The notes below the pieces were generated by a model that was not told the DNA's origin, did no database searches, and saw only the letters and a program-made list of their open reading frames with translations. The position numbers were made by a program, and so were the translations under genes. A stretch of DNA of 64,000 bases. It comes from Hibiscus mutabilis (lineage: Eukaryota > Streptophyta > Magnoliopsida > Malvales > Malvaceae). Below, piece after piece: positions 45,800-58,319 of this stretch (its first letter is position 1; each line of letters begins with the position of its first letter). The DNA lies in assembly GCA_019671005.1 (NCBI GenBank), contig CM033726.1, forward strand, positions 26,174,440-26,238,439, written 5' to 3'.

Positions 45800-48700
45800 T
45801 GTAGCATCCCAATTTTTTGATTAGTGACCAAAATGTAATTTTTGAAAGTTTAAGGGTTAAAGTGTAAATTTTGGGAAAATATCGGGGACCAAAGTGTAAT
45901 TTTCAAAATTATGTAATCTAACCCCGTAAATGAATAGTTCACCCCGAAGAGTGACATCTCCGTGTTACCAAAATTTTTTGTAAAAAGTTTATATTAATGG
46001 CTATAAAGCGATAAAGTTCAGAAATCGTATTTTGGATCGAATAAAAATTGTTAAGCGTGCTCAGCCAGAGTAGCACAAGGATGGGTAACCTACTGGGAAG
46101 GTTCCATGTTAGTGTTTTTGATTGATAAAAGGGATTCAGCATGAGTCAACAACATTCGTAATAGATTATTGTTATATGATTTTCAAGTAGGGATTGTACC
46201 TGATAAACTTCTCGGTAATTATCGGTACATCGGATCGAGTTGAAATTTTAAAGACAGTTCCAAAGGTTATGGAAAATTCATAAAATATTATTTTATGAAT
46301 ATTTTATTATTTTTGGTTGGATTCTAACTAGATTTAGTTAGATTCTGATGGAGTGACTATAAAGCAATAAAGCTCAAAGAAAGAAAATTTGGAAATCGTA
46401 TTGAGTGAAATTTGAATATTTGGATCGAATAAATGCCATAAATAAAAACTAAGATATTTTGGAATGAGGCCGGTTGGAATGGAACCAATTTGGTTCAACT
46501 TTAATGGGGTGACAATTTTTAAGACTTGTTGTAAATAAAGTCTAGTTGGAGGGAAAATTGGTCCTTTGATATGGATGGCATTTTTGAAATATTTTGAAAC
46601 TCTGAGGGAAATTTTAAAAGTTCAAAATACACATGGACGAGATCTTGGCCATTGATTTTGATGAGATTAAATCTCAACCATTGAATTAAAAGGGCATTTT
46701 AGTAATTTCACTATTTAAATGAATTTAAAATTCATTTATATTTACAAGTGGCATAATTGTAGAGATTGAAAATTAAAGAACCAAAAGATAAAGACTACTC
46801 TTCATCTTCTTCATTTCGAAAATAAAGGGGAAAGGGGAGAAAATTTCCAAGTTCGATTCAAGCCCCGAAACTCGATTTTCAGGTAATATTTTCAACTGCA
46901 AAGTTGTTATACTCTTCAAGTTCTATCTTTTGGTGTAAATAATTCATGGAAAACATGCTTGATTGATGAGAATTTTGCATGAGAAGAAATTAGGGTTTAT
47001 GGAAAAAGTTTGGGGCTTTTGGAATTTTATGATTTCATGATGAAATTCAAGTTGAAATCAAGCTAGATAATGTTTAAATCAAGTTATTGAGTTGAGATTT
47101 AAACCCTACATATTTTAGTTTGTATGAAGGTGATTAGGGTTTATGGATTCAAGTTTGATTTAGGGTTTGTGATGTTGGATAAATGATCTAGTAAGCTTGA
47201 ATTGTTATTTGTAAGCAAAACCCTAAATTAAAGGTATAGGGACCATTTCGGCAATTCTGAAAGTTAAAGGACTAATCTAAATTTTTATGATTTTTGAAAT
47301 GTATTTATGTTATTATTGAAGTTAGAATGTTAAACCGATGTTGAATCGAATTAGTGACCATTTTGACAAATTCGGAAATAAGGTTTTAGAGAAGGATTAA
47401 ATCTAAATTTTAGTTGAAATAATATAATTCAAGTAGTAATGTTGATTTGAGGACTAATTTACAAAGTTAAGAAGCTTGAATCCTTATCTTTGCATTTTTA
47501 GTGACTATTTCGGAAAGAACAAAAAATTAGAGGGAATTATTTTTGAATAATTATTTGATGAAGAAAGTGATACATTAGTGGTTTGAATCAAGTAAGGGGA
47601 CCAAATTGACAAATAGCAAAGTAAGGAGAAATTAATATAAAGTTTGAAGTTATTTATGGAAGTTGGGTAGGAAAACTAGATTTAGCAGTAAGTTTGAAAA
47701 TTCACCATATATTCTACAAAAATGGTTAGATGGTGAATTTTATATCAATGTAAAGATCTATTCGTCTAGTTTCGTTTTAAACAAACGGTGATTGATTTCG
47801 ATTCATATATCAAAAGGTATGAATTTTTAAGGGATGAAAGGTCAGAAAATATAATAGCAGTCTGTTCCAAAATTCAATACTGGAATTCGACTTTGGAAAT
47901 TTGCCATAAATCGTACAAATTGAATATGGGTTATTAGTTTATATGGTAGAAAAACTTATCAAGTCTAGTTTCGTTTCCAACAAACGAAAATTGATTTCGA
48001 GTTCTAAGTTAAAAGATATTAATTTTTAATCAAATAAAGGTCAGAAAAATTACAGAACAATTTCTGTGAAGACAACCTTGTAAACGGGAGTTTGATGAAT
48101 TTCCATAATTTTTATAGATTTTATTAAATTATATGGCTTATACCGTTAGAATCGTTAACGAATGTAGTTTCTCTGGTATAAAGGAGATTAAGATTCAATA
48201 TGTATTCTGCCCTCTAGAAGTAAATCTTTGATGGTAGTGCAAGTTGACAGAAAATGGAAATTGAGACAATTTGTGTCTAATGTTGGTTAGCAAGCTTGGA
48301 GGAATTATTTGAAGATCAAAATGGTCATTAAGGACCAAAAATGATTTTGTGAACATTATAAGAAACGAAAGAAATTTATGAAATTTTTTTATGTTGAATG
48401 ATTAAATAACTTAATTGAAATATTGTTAGAAGTGAATCTAACAAATGTTTATTTATATTCATGTGATAAATAAAGTTGGATCTGAATCAAAAGAAGATTC
48501 AAGGTACAATAAAGGAAATGATCAATAGAGCTTAGTGAGGCATATTAATAAATGACCAAGGTGAGTGCATTTCTATATGTTTGCATTATGTTGAAATTGG
48601 CATTACATTTCTCTGTAATACGTGATATGATACATTGATCGACATGGCAAGATTGATGGAATATCATGTATGAATGATTGTTGCATGAATGATGATGCAT

Positions 48701-50015
48701 TATGCATACATGAAATATGGATAATAACAAGATTAAAATGAAACAAGTTAAAATGAAACAAGATATACCCTGGGGATCCAAGCCTATAGTGCAAAATGCA
48801 CTAACGAGGTGTTTTAATATAAGGAGCAAAGAGTGTCCTTATATGAGGAGCAAAGATCGTCCTTTCGAGTACGTACTCTACAAGTCACTACGGTGCAGAT
48901 AGGCTACGGGGTTTCCATGGGCCTCTAGCCAGACACGATGATAATATAACAAGATGATTAGAAAGAACATGGTACATGATAAAAATGTTACATGACAGAG
49001 ATGTTATATGATACATGATATATGATTCCGATGTTACATGTTACTTGCTACATATGTTATATGATACATGATACAAATGTTACATGAATACATGATACAT
49101 GAAAAAGAAGTTACATGTCACATGACCAAGAAGGACATGACATACATGATAGAATACATGTTATGCAAATGATGACATAATGAAAACATGACCATGATAG
49201 AATACATGTTATGCAAATGATGGCATAAAGGAAGCATGATCATGATAGAGTACATGATATGTAAATGATTACATGATGAAAGCGTGTCCATGATAGAGAA
49301 TATATTATGCAATAATAGCATGATTTATATGATAGTTATGATACATGACATATATACATTGTGATATACTTGCCATGATATAGAGAAAAAAATGCACTTT
49401 TATATATGACACACTTTATTACATAATTTCATGTTTTTCAAATAAATAAGTTTAACTGCCTCACTAAGTTCGTACTTAGCGTGTGTTTTATTTCACACGT
49501 AGGTTCTTCATATCAGAATTAGCAAGGAGGAGCCATTCATTTTGGAAGTCAAGTTATCGGTAAGTGAAAATACGTACATCTTTAAAATAGTCAGGAACTA
49601 GTGGGCATGTAATTATATTTTCAAGAAAACTGTTTTGCAAGCTTTAAAGTATATATTTTCGAAGTATGATAGTACAAGGATACATGTAGTATGAAAATGA
49701 ACTAATGTTACTAGTAAGGTAAAAGTATAATGGTTTAACCAGAATTTAAATCTTATCGCTCAGAATTTTTATAATCAATAAAGGGTCTAGGCAACAAGAG
49801 ACGTTTTCACCTTGAACAATATTTTCTTTTAAATAACTAAATTTTATGTTTTATAAACCAATTCAGGGTTAAAACTAGCTACAATTGTCTAGAATTGTTT
49901 TCAGTTGAAATTTATAAAAAATGTTGTTTACCGAAGAGTTAAAAAATTCATTATATGTTTTTAGTAACATCTGTAATGTATATTTGTATTACGGATATAC
50001 ATTATGGGTGTTACA
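45800..50015 (+). repeat. Element A 3' LTR
   Basis: 4216 bp, TGTAGCATCCC to GGGTGTTACA. Same landmarks as the 5' LTR: TATA-like 46001-46008, 5S block 46050-46110, donor-like motif 48559-48568, hairpins 49464-49499. Confidence 0.95.
46050..46110 (+). ncRNA. 5S rRNA-derived segment in 3' LTR
   Basis: GTTAAGCGTGCTCAG, then AGAGTAGCACAAGGATGGGT, then AACCTACTGGGAAG. One G-to-A change in the C box (GGGTAACC for GGGTGACC) relative to the 5' LTR and to 5S. Confidence 0.87.
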
Positions 50016-50020
50016 CATTT

Positions 50021-52989
50021 GGTTTGACAATAACACAAAAAGAACTAATTTAATAGAACGTTAAATATAAAAATTTAAATTTGTTGAATTAATTTAAACT
50101 AGAATCAAATTAATAGAGTGCATAAGCAATGAAGAAGGAGAAGTGCCCAAGCCCCCCCCCAAAAAAATCATAATAAACTCTTTAGTTTTTTTTTTGAAAA
50201 TGTTAATTTAACCTCTTAAATATAAATATTATCTTAATTTTTAATTTAAATACTTAATAAATCATCCTATTTTTAAAGTTTAATAATTTGACCCTGATAT
50301 TCAATCCTTGCTTTTTGTCGGTCTAAACTGAATTTTGCTCAGTTCTATTCTGGATTTCCTCTCTTTTTTTTTTTCACTTTTTGACCAAAACACCACTTCA
50401 CCCAGCTTCACTCTTTTCAGTATATAATACCGAGTATAAATTGAACTTATTAAATGATCCTGTCATTTTGATTTCAAGTTATTTTGGGATTGTATCAACA
50501 ATCAGTATTAGGTTCTAATAGTTTAAGATTCAATTATTTTAGATTGGATAATTTTCCATTTAAATCATTTTAGTCTTAAGTTCAAATCATTTTGAGTTTA
50601 CTCAATGCGAATATTTGTTAGATGGATTCAAGTTACTTTTATGTCATGATCGAATTAAGTTAGGTTGAGTTTAGATTTGGATTTGATTTGATTGAATCAA
50701 GCCTTCAAGTTTATATCATAATTTATTGGTTTGCTATGAACGAATTCAGTCACATACAGATACAAGTACAACTCTATTGATTAATAAAGTCAGTGGCTGA
50801 TAGTTGCATTGTCCCAAAAGTTTTGTGATATTGGTATCCCTTACCCAGGATTAACTACTATCACTCTCCCAATAACAATAATAATAATAATAAGTAATTA
50901 GTGACTATTTTTTTAATATATTAATGTGATTACATGGTAGTATATGTTCATATTTTTTCTTAACTCTTTAATATGGCGCGCACAGGTATTCAAACCCTAG
51001 TCTCCTAAGATGAACACCATCCTTTTTTGAATTGCGGAAAAGAGAAAGAGAAACAAGTAACGGTCCAACAAGTTGAAACCAATGATATCAGACAAGGATG
51101 TGGAATACAGTTGTCTGTTGGTTGGTCTTTCTTGCTGAAAACTTGTTTAAAACTATAAAGAAATAGCATGCAGTTAAAAGCCAAATTATGTGAGTAGGAA
51201 CGGACCAAAACCAAGAATGATGGTGCCCAATTTTAACTCCCTTTAAATTTACTTCAACTTCTACTGTCTTAAGACTCTCCAAAGGTTTAAGCATCAGCTA
51301 AAGAAAGAGTAGATAAATAACGTTTTGGTCCTACACTTATTTACTTTTTCCAAATTGGAACCTAAATTTTTTTCCACATTTGTGAACCTGTCTATTTTCT
51401 ACATTATTATCTAAACTTCTTTTGTCCAGTACTTGAATTTGTTTTTTTTTTCTTCATATTTGCACTATTTTGTAACGATATTGAAGGGTGATGCGATGCA
51501 TTATTAAGAGTGTCATGTTGGATAATGATGTACTCAAAATGTCACCCTTTGAAAAAAAATATGATAAGCCTTGGGTGTGAAGGAATTGGCTTTGCAAAGG
51601 CAATGAAAAAGGTAAAAGACTAACCAATAAGCAAGTTGGTTCAAGGGAATAAATCGTTAGATCTTTTAAATAATATTAAAAAGCGTGAATTTTGGCATTG
51701 TAAATGAAACAAACTTGATTGAGAGAATCGTTTTCATAATAGACATATACAATACGTGATCCGAATTAATCAATCAATCAATCGAAATACTATAATTATA
51801 AAAAGGTAAAGACTAACCATACAACGAAAATCGTATTGAATCAAATTCGAGGATCACATATTCTTCGTTAGTTCTTCTTTAGGTGTAACTAGGGCATGTG
51901 AAAACTAATGATCACCATCTTGACGATTTTTCCCCATTTTATGTGATTTTTAGTTCCTGTATAATCCTGACCACATGGGAGACACAAGGATATTTAAATT
52001 AGGATTTTGTTGCAACTTAACCTTGAAAAATTAAAACACTTATTAGTGAAATGCTTCAGTATATACCGATTTTTCACTTTCATTCGACATTAACATAGTA
52101 ACCTAAAAATTTTCTCTCTTCGCCTCCTACGCTACAAGGGTTCTTCCAATTTTTTTTCTTTGATTAATCGACCTTCAGTGTTTATTATTTCACTTACTTT
52201 TTTATAATTTAATTTTTTTTAGTTTTTTAATTTTTAATAAACATCTATGCTCTTGTGGCACGCATTTCCTCTGCTCTTGTGGCACGCATTTCCTCTACCT
52301 TTATGACACGTTTTTTATTGGTTTTTGTAGTTCGTCTCATTTGTCGTTTGATACAATTTTAACATACTTTAGCGGTCGTTTGATGCTCGTATAGAGATCC
52401 TCATAGCGTTAATTTTTATTTGAGTCTGTTGGTGGTCATAAAAAAGATTGATCCCTACTCGTTTGATGGTTTGTTAGCTGATGTAATCAGAACTGTGTAG
52501 CGAAGCAATCTGGTTGATAGTTTGGTTCGCTCACCACTCTTTTTTCATCATGTAAAGCGTCTCGTTTGGCTAGAGACAAGGAGATTCATGAAGGTTTTTG
52601 AGTTTCCATAGAAGTGTTTACTTTTCTTTGTACATTTGTATGAGATTTCTAGTGGACTAGTCTCTTTTTTTTCTCTCTTTGATGCATTGTATTTATGGGG
52701 TAAGTTTTAATCCAAACTTTAGATTTATCTAATTAGATAATGGTAAAAAATCATTCACGTAAAATCCCCATTTACTTATTTAAATTATGCGCTGATATTG
52801 AAATAATTTTTTTATTAATAGAAATCTAACTTTTATGGAAAATACTTTTATATACAAGTTTGTGTAATTGTTACCTCTCCAAAAGTACTGTTTTTAATGC
52901 CAATCTTACAATGCTTTTGCTTGTTTTTAGGTACATTTAGTTGCATTAGGATGTTAAAACATGCATTTGCATAAGGAGTTTAGAATTCT
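50021..52989. other. Intergenic region, no gene recognised
   Basis: AT-rich. Contains a C10A7 homopolymer run near 50152-50167, an (AAT)n tract near 50876-50893, a 50-bp region with an atcaatcaatcaatcg repeat near 51768, and a 24-bp direct repeat ctcttgtggcacgcatttcctct at about 52251-52296. Open frames at 51005-51294 are short and match nothing I know. Confidence 0.5.
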
Positions 52990-54390
52990 GTCTATGCCAG
53001 TGTGAAGGGTTGTTTTGTTGGCAATTTTGCAGGTTTGGCATAGTATTTGGCCCAGAAAAGTAATAAGGAAGGAATGCTAGAGAGAATGCCGAGTGCTGTT
53101 GGCACAGATGGACCAACAATGCCAAGCACCAGTTGGCAGAGAAGTGAATTTGATGCCATGCCAAGAAGCTGTTGGACCCCGAAAAAATAGGACAAGATTA
53201 GGCTCCGAAAAGATAGCAATTGGATCAATCTCCGAAAAAAATAGCGGATAAGATGGTGCCAAGATTGGTTGGCAGATTCATGCCAAGGCAGCGTCGGCAG
53301 TATGACGTCAGCCCTAGTTTGATCAGCTCTCATTCAAACTTGGATAAGATGATCATCTCTTATCCCTTCAGCATTTAAAATTCAAATGATGAGCTCATTC
53401 TATCCCTTCATTGCAAGCCTATTTAAACACCAACCAAGCAAGCATTTGAAAAATGAAAAAATTGGGTGGAGTGATCGAGTGAGGAGTTGGAGTGCAAGAC
53501 GAGTGACGATTGGCTGCACCTTGGAAGGGTGGTTCGACCTGCTTGGCTGAGAGCCTGGATCGTGAAGGGCTGTATCATGAGACCCCTTCTCGCCCATTCT
53601 CTCTTTCTAGTTGTTTTACCTTGTCTTTAATGTTGATGTACTTTGAAAACGTTTATGGTTTTTTGGTTAAATCCCTCACCATGAACTAATCTAATAGTTG
53701 GTGGGGGATGTTTGCGTTGAATGCTGTTTTATGTTTCAGTTTTTAATAATGAAATTGCTTCGGCATTGTTTTATCTATTCAGCATACTTTAATGTTTTCT
53801 AAATACTATGCCAAGCGAGAGCTGGCACCGTTGGCCTATTGCTCCTCAATATCTTAACAGACTTGGGTGGCAACGATTAAGTTGTTGAATACTAAGGAGA
53901 GAAGCTTCGAGAGAAGTCGTTCGAGTAGATGAGCTTATTTCGGGAATGAAATCTACCCCTTAGGAGTATAGATTGAATCTTAATCAAATTGGTTTATTTA
54001 AAAGCATGCGCTATAGAGATATAAGGGTTTTTACATGATCAATATAGGGCAATGACCATCGAGAGAGGCTTTGCTAATTTTGAATCTGCTTGGCAAACAA
54101 TGCCAAGATAGGTTGTTATTGAAGGCTGGCACGGCATGAATAACGTTAAAACCAAGCATTCCATGCCAACGCTCATCATTCATTAAAGCATCTTCCTTGC
54201 CAACGTCTTACTTTACTTTCATTTCTTTTATTTCATTTCAATTATTTCCAAAACCATCTTTAAAACAAACAAATTTTTCTCAAGAAAAGTAACAATCAAA
54301 GCAATTGAATTCCAAGTCAATCTCTGTGGGATCGATACTCAGCTTAACTGTTATATTACTTGCAGACCGTGTATACTTGCACGCAGAAGA
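52990..54390. repeat. TGCCAA/TTGGCA-rich repeat, probably LTR-derived
   Basis: TGCCAA or its complement occurs more than a dozen times, often as facing pairs such as tgccaagcaccagttggca (53114-53133). The right end has ctctgtgggatcgatactcag and acttgcagaccgtgtatact, phrases typical of the downstream part of plant gypsy LTRs. No protein domain was found and the exact ends are not resolved. Confidence 0.45.
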
Positions 54391-54479
54391 CTCATCATGA
54401 CACTGTTTTATACTTTTCCAATACATATCTTCTGCCACTTTTGTCAGCATTCACTTAGAGAGTCTACAGTAATTACACA

Positions 54480-54690
54480 AGTCTTTTAATGTTAAGGTTT
54501 AGGGTTTTAGGTGTTAGTTTAAGGTTTAGAGATTTACTGTGTAGGGTGTATAATTTAAGGTTTATGGTTAGAATTTAGAGTTTAAGGTTTATGTTTTAGG
54601 GTGTTAGGGCTAGTGATTTAGGTTTTAGATTTTATAGCTTAAATATAAATGATTGTGTAAATTTTTTACACAACTTATGTATCAAAATAT
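54480..54690 (+). repeat. Dispersed TTTAGGG-like repeat, copy 2
   Basis: Collinear with 37925-38160 in the same orientation, with an equally degenerate core and the right end gtgtaaattttttacacaac...atcaaaatata. The left inverted end is not evident here. Confidence 0.6.
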
Positions 54691-54727
54691 AACTCAACTT
54701 TTATAAAAAAATAAACTAATCTTGAAA

Positions 54728-54860
54728 AATTACATCATCGCTTAAATGGTAAGGTTGATGTCCTAAAAATTTTGAGATTCAAGATTAAATACCACTACTT
54801 ATAAACATCACGCATGAATTTGATTCTATATTTATTCTCACTTTTTTAATAGATATATTT
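54728..54860 (+). repeat. Possible tRNA-derived SINE fragment
   Basis: gcttaaatggtaaggttgat resembles a tRNA A box, and gagattcaagatt about 30 bp later resembles a B box, the arrangement found in plant SINE heads. A second partial match to the B-box part lies at about 54886-54905. Degenerate, so tentative. Confidence 0.35.
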
Positions 54861-55009
54861 ATTCTAATTAAAAGGTGAATTTGAGATTCAAGATAAATGT
54901 CACTACATATATATTTGGTATAACCAAAATTACCTAGTCCATTAATTGACTAATTTGAATAAAACATTGTAAAGATTCATTATGGACCGATCTTCCAAAC
55001 CAAGTTGCT

Positions 55010-55090
55010 CATTTCACAATATCATGATTTGAACCCCTCGTCGCCTTAAGAGATCTAGTGTCTCATCTCGTTAGACCAAGTCGTGGTTGA
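55010..55090 (-). repeat. Possible tRNA-derived SINE head
   Basis: On the minus strand cgacttggtctaacgagatg (A-box-like) precedes gaggggttcaaatcatg (B-box-like, GGTTCAAATC) by about 25 bp. This resembles tRNA-derived SINEs; no 3' tail was identified. Confidence 0.35.
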
Positions 55091-55439
55091 TCCAAAATTT
55101 GATTTAATAATTAAATAAGTTTAGGTCTTGAGATCTACTAATCGGCCGAGTGACCAATGATGCTCATGTTGCCTCATATTGTATAGGTCTGAATTTCAAC
55201 ATTTGCCTTGAGAATGTAATTTTTCTCTACTTAATAAAAAAAAGTTTAGTTCCTAAATTTGGTTATGTGATACTTCTAATAATAAATAATATTAGTGGGA
55301 CTCACTATGAGTCTCATCCATCACATCTCTCACACTTAGAGGTGCGCCGTTTGACTTAGGGGAAGAGAAATTTTCTTGGAAAGAGCAAGGTAAGAAACTT
55401 TCCCCTTTAGATTTTCTTCTTATTTTTTCTCAGAAATTC

Positions 55440-55477
55440 TCTCATTTTTTCTCCATGGCCACCAAGTTCAATATGAC
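55440..55477 (+). pseudogene. Coding-like fragment split by the MITE
   Basis: A frame starting ATGGCCACCAAGTTCAAT at 55455 is interrupted by the MITE. If the insertion is ignored it continues after 55904 for about 45 codons. Protein family not recognised. Confidence 0.25.
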
Positions 55478-55903
55478 TAGGGATGGCAAAAAAATCGAAA
55501 CTGACGGGTTTTGACCCGATCCAATCTGGTAGGGTTGGATTTTTTTTTGAATTTTGAGTTTTCGAGCCGGCTCGAGTCGGGTTTTAAAGAAGCTTGAGTC
55601 GGGTCGGGTTGGTTTCAGGTTTAGGGTGGAAATTTTCCGCCCCACCCCGACTTGATTTATTTATAAATATATATTTATATTTATATTTATTATATTTAAT
55701 ATTTAATATTTTTATTAATTTTCTTTGGATCGGGTCAGGTTTAATTGAGGTTTTTATTAAAATTCTAGGGTCGGATTATACTTTTATTAATATCAAGTTG
55801 GGGATAAAAATATATGAAGCTCGGGTCGAGTCGGGTCAAAAATTTAAATTTTCAGGTCGGATTGCCCAAAAACCCGGCCCGACCCGACCCGTTGCCATCC
55901 CTA
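55478..55903. mobile_element. hAT-type MITE
   Basis: Terminal inverted repeats TAGGGATGGCAA (55478-55489) and TTGCCATCCCTA (55892-55903) enclose 426 bp rich in GGGTCGGGTT / CCCGACCC motifs. The flanks are an 8-bp target duplication with one mismatch: aatatgac (55470-55477) and aatgtgac (55904-55911). The 8-bp duplication and end sequence point to the hAT superfamily. No coding capacity. Confidence 0.88.
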
Positions 55904-56209
55904 AATGTGACCTTCATCATGCAAAACACTCTATCCAAATCAAATAGGGTGAACTGCCACAAACCATCAGCTCCCACATTGTCCATTAACATAGGTGAGA
56001 TGGACAAACTCCCAATCTTTGACAAAATTTTCATAGGGTTTGATTCTCTCTAAGTCATATTTACTTTGTTTTGAGCTGTGTACATTACAATTTATCATGA
56101 TCTCCACAATGATCTTGATGAAAATAGAAAATATTTCATAAATTTTATGCAAAATACGAGCATCGTTATTCATGCTATGATTTTTTTAAAAAAACTATTT
56201 GTCTTTCAG

Positions 56210-56560
56210 AGCACCCTGACGCCCCACGCTCCCTAGCTCTACACCTTCCGACCCCCCAGAATGCCTAGATCTACACCTTCTTAAGACCTCTAGGGTGCAC
56301 GGCTTCGCACCTTTCTAAAACCCTAGTGTTACCTTTCTACACCCTTTTGGAACTCCTTTGATTCTTCTCCGCACCTTCCAAAAATCTTCTGGTGCATTTT
56401 TTTGTACCCTTAAAGCCCTCTGGTGCCACTCTTCATTACCCCTGGGAGCACTCATAATTCTACTCCTTTTCACCTCTTGGTGCTTAGACCTCGCACCCCT
56501 TGTGCCTAGCCTCCACACCTTCTAGTGCCTAGCCTCCACACCTAAAGAGAATTCATTTCA
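56210..56560. repeat. Degenerate pyrimidine-rich minisatellite
   Basis: About ten imperfect units of roughly 30-35 bp built on gcacc..ttct..aaccctctggtg. The last two, ctagcctccacaccttctagtgcctagcctccacacc, are nearly identical. It is C+T-rich on the plus strand and stands out from the AT-rich surroundings. Confidence 0.7.
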
Positions 56561-58319
56561 CACCCAATAGGCCTTCTTCACAAATCACTATGCACCTAGA
56601 AGACACTTAGGCATACCATTACGAAAGGTTTAAGTATACTATTATAAAAATTATAAAACTAATGATGTTCTCTTAAGCCTCACAAGAATAAATAATTAGT
56701 CATACATCTCTCATGGTGTGTATCTTCCCGATAAAGGAGCAAACCACTTTCAACCTTTTCAGTCACATAGCAACAAAAGGCATCAGAACATACAAATTAG
56801 AAGACAGTTGAAAAATTGTTCTCGGGGACATGTAATATATGTTATCTCAAGAAGTTTTATGTGTAATTATTGTCCATATTCCTCTAAATAGGCCCAAAAT
56901 CATATTTCAACTTGACCATCTTGACAGGTCAAATCATAAAGCAAAACAACTTTTTTTTTTTTTGAAAAATTTCATTTTCAAAGAACTAAAGAAACTAATC
57001 TTGTTCAAGACACTTCAAAAGGGGTGTTAGACTTTCGTGAGATCCATTTTGAGATTTTAGACCTTTATTTTTAGAAAACTTTCCTAAAAGAGAAAAATTG
57101 TAATTTTGGAAAACTTCTCATTTTCATAATTTGGACAATATATTTTCATTCCTAGTTTCATTATACCTTGATAAATCAACCAAAAATTTTCAAGAGTGAA
57201 TGAATTGACTCTCTAAAAATTTGTGAAAGAAATAAAAGAACATAACAATTTTGCAAAATATTTTAAAGTGATTCAACTTGTAAAGCAAGTCTACGTCTAA
57301 TACCTTAGCTTTTCAGGCTAAGAATTTTTCTAAAATCCACTATATTTACAAATATTTAAGAACAAGGTGTAGCCTTACAATGTTCTCTCAATGATTATGC
57401 ACTCAGACATTTATTATACACTCTCCCCAAAAAATTGGAATAAGCAAGCAAAAGAAAATCCCACTAGACAAATAGTTTGCATAGTTACAGTTTCCACCTA
57501 AAGAAAACTTGAGTAATGTTGAAAATAAAAACTCACAAGTGTTTTACAATGAAATTACAACAATTAATCTCTATAAAATCTTTCATGTTGGTATATTTTT
57601 TGAAGAATGCTTCTCTATCTTGTTGAGTTACTTTGAGATTGTTTTCATACCTTTTCTATGGTTACTAGTCATTGCGGTGATTAATAACCAAAAGTAGTCA
57701 TTCTTCAAAGCATGTAGATCCTCCGTCAATATGTTGCAATTGCTCATATCTCAAAACTTAGCCGCACAACCTAGAATAAAAATAAAAATCGACATGTAAG
57801 AAATTACCTCGAAAAATGTTACTTTATAACCTTTCCTCAATTATGAGTGGAGCAATCACACATAACTAATTTTTTCTCAAGTTTTACTCCGCTCTCGGCC
57901 ACCTGTAAGGCACATTGTTTCAACCGAGTCGAGATATCCTCTGCACAGTGTTAGTTTCATAGAATAATCGCTTGCAATTTTTTAAGACACCTAGTCAGTT
58001 ATGTTAACATTTCGAAGCATATAGTTATTTATCGGGCCCACAAAGCTAAACTCACTAGAAAACTTTCAAAAGCTCCTAAGAAATGCTTAACACCAAAATG
58101 ATATTAAAGATAAGTAGTATGACTCTTTGTCTAAATCAACCAAGATAAGTCATCCATCACTGCTGCAACTTTATACTTGTATCAGGTCTTTACGGTCACG
58201 AAAGTTGTATCAGAAAAGGTCATTTGTATAACATTTTCTTGACTACAAGGAAACAAGTGTTGTACCTCTAATAATAAATAATAGGCATAGTGTCAAAAAA
58301 TGCCACTAACATTTGATTA
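56561..58319. other. Intergenic region, no gene seen
   Basis: AT-rich unique-looking sequence with a T12 run near 56951. Short frames only; no domain or transposon end recognised. Confidence 0.5.

Larger units (their letters stand above)
38451..50015 (+). mobile_element. Element A: Ty3/gypsy element with 4.2-kb LTRs
   Basis: LTRs at 38451-42664 and 45800-50015 begin TGTARCATC and end in TTACA (5' copy TTTCA). They are flanked by the direct repeat CATTT at 38446-38450 and 50016-50020. The internal region is only 3135 bp, shorter than one LTR, and holds a primer site, decayed pol and polypurine tract. The two LTRs differ by scattered substitutions and indels, including about 55 bp near 49827 that is absent from the 5' copy. 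Pol order PR-RT-RNase H-IN defines Ty3/gypsy. Confidence 0.95.

Noticed and set aside
51005..51294. Possible membrane-protein exon on the minus strand
   Set aside because: Two overlapping short frames, no splice-supported extension and no recognisable domain.
55010..55090. Functional tRNA gene
   Set aside because: A- and B-box-like motifs are present but no cloverleaf could be formed, so a SINE-like fragment is more likely.
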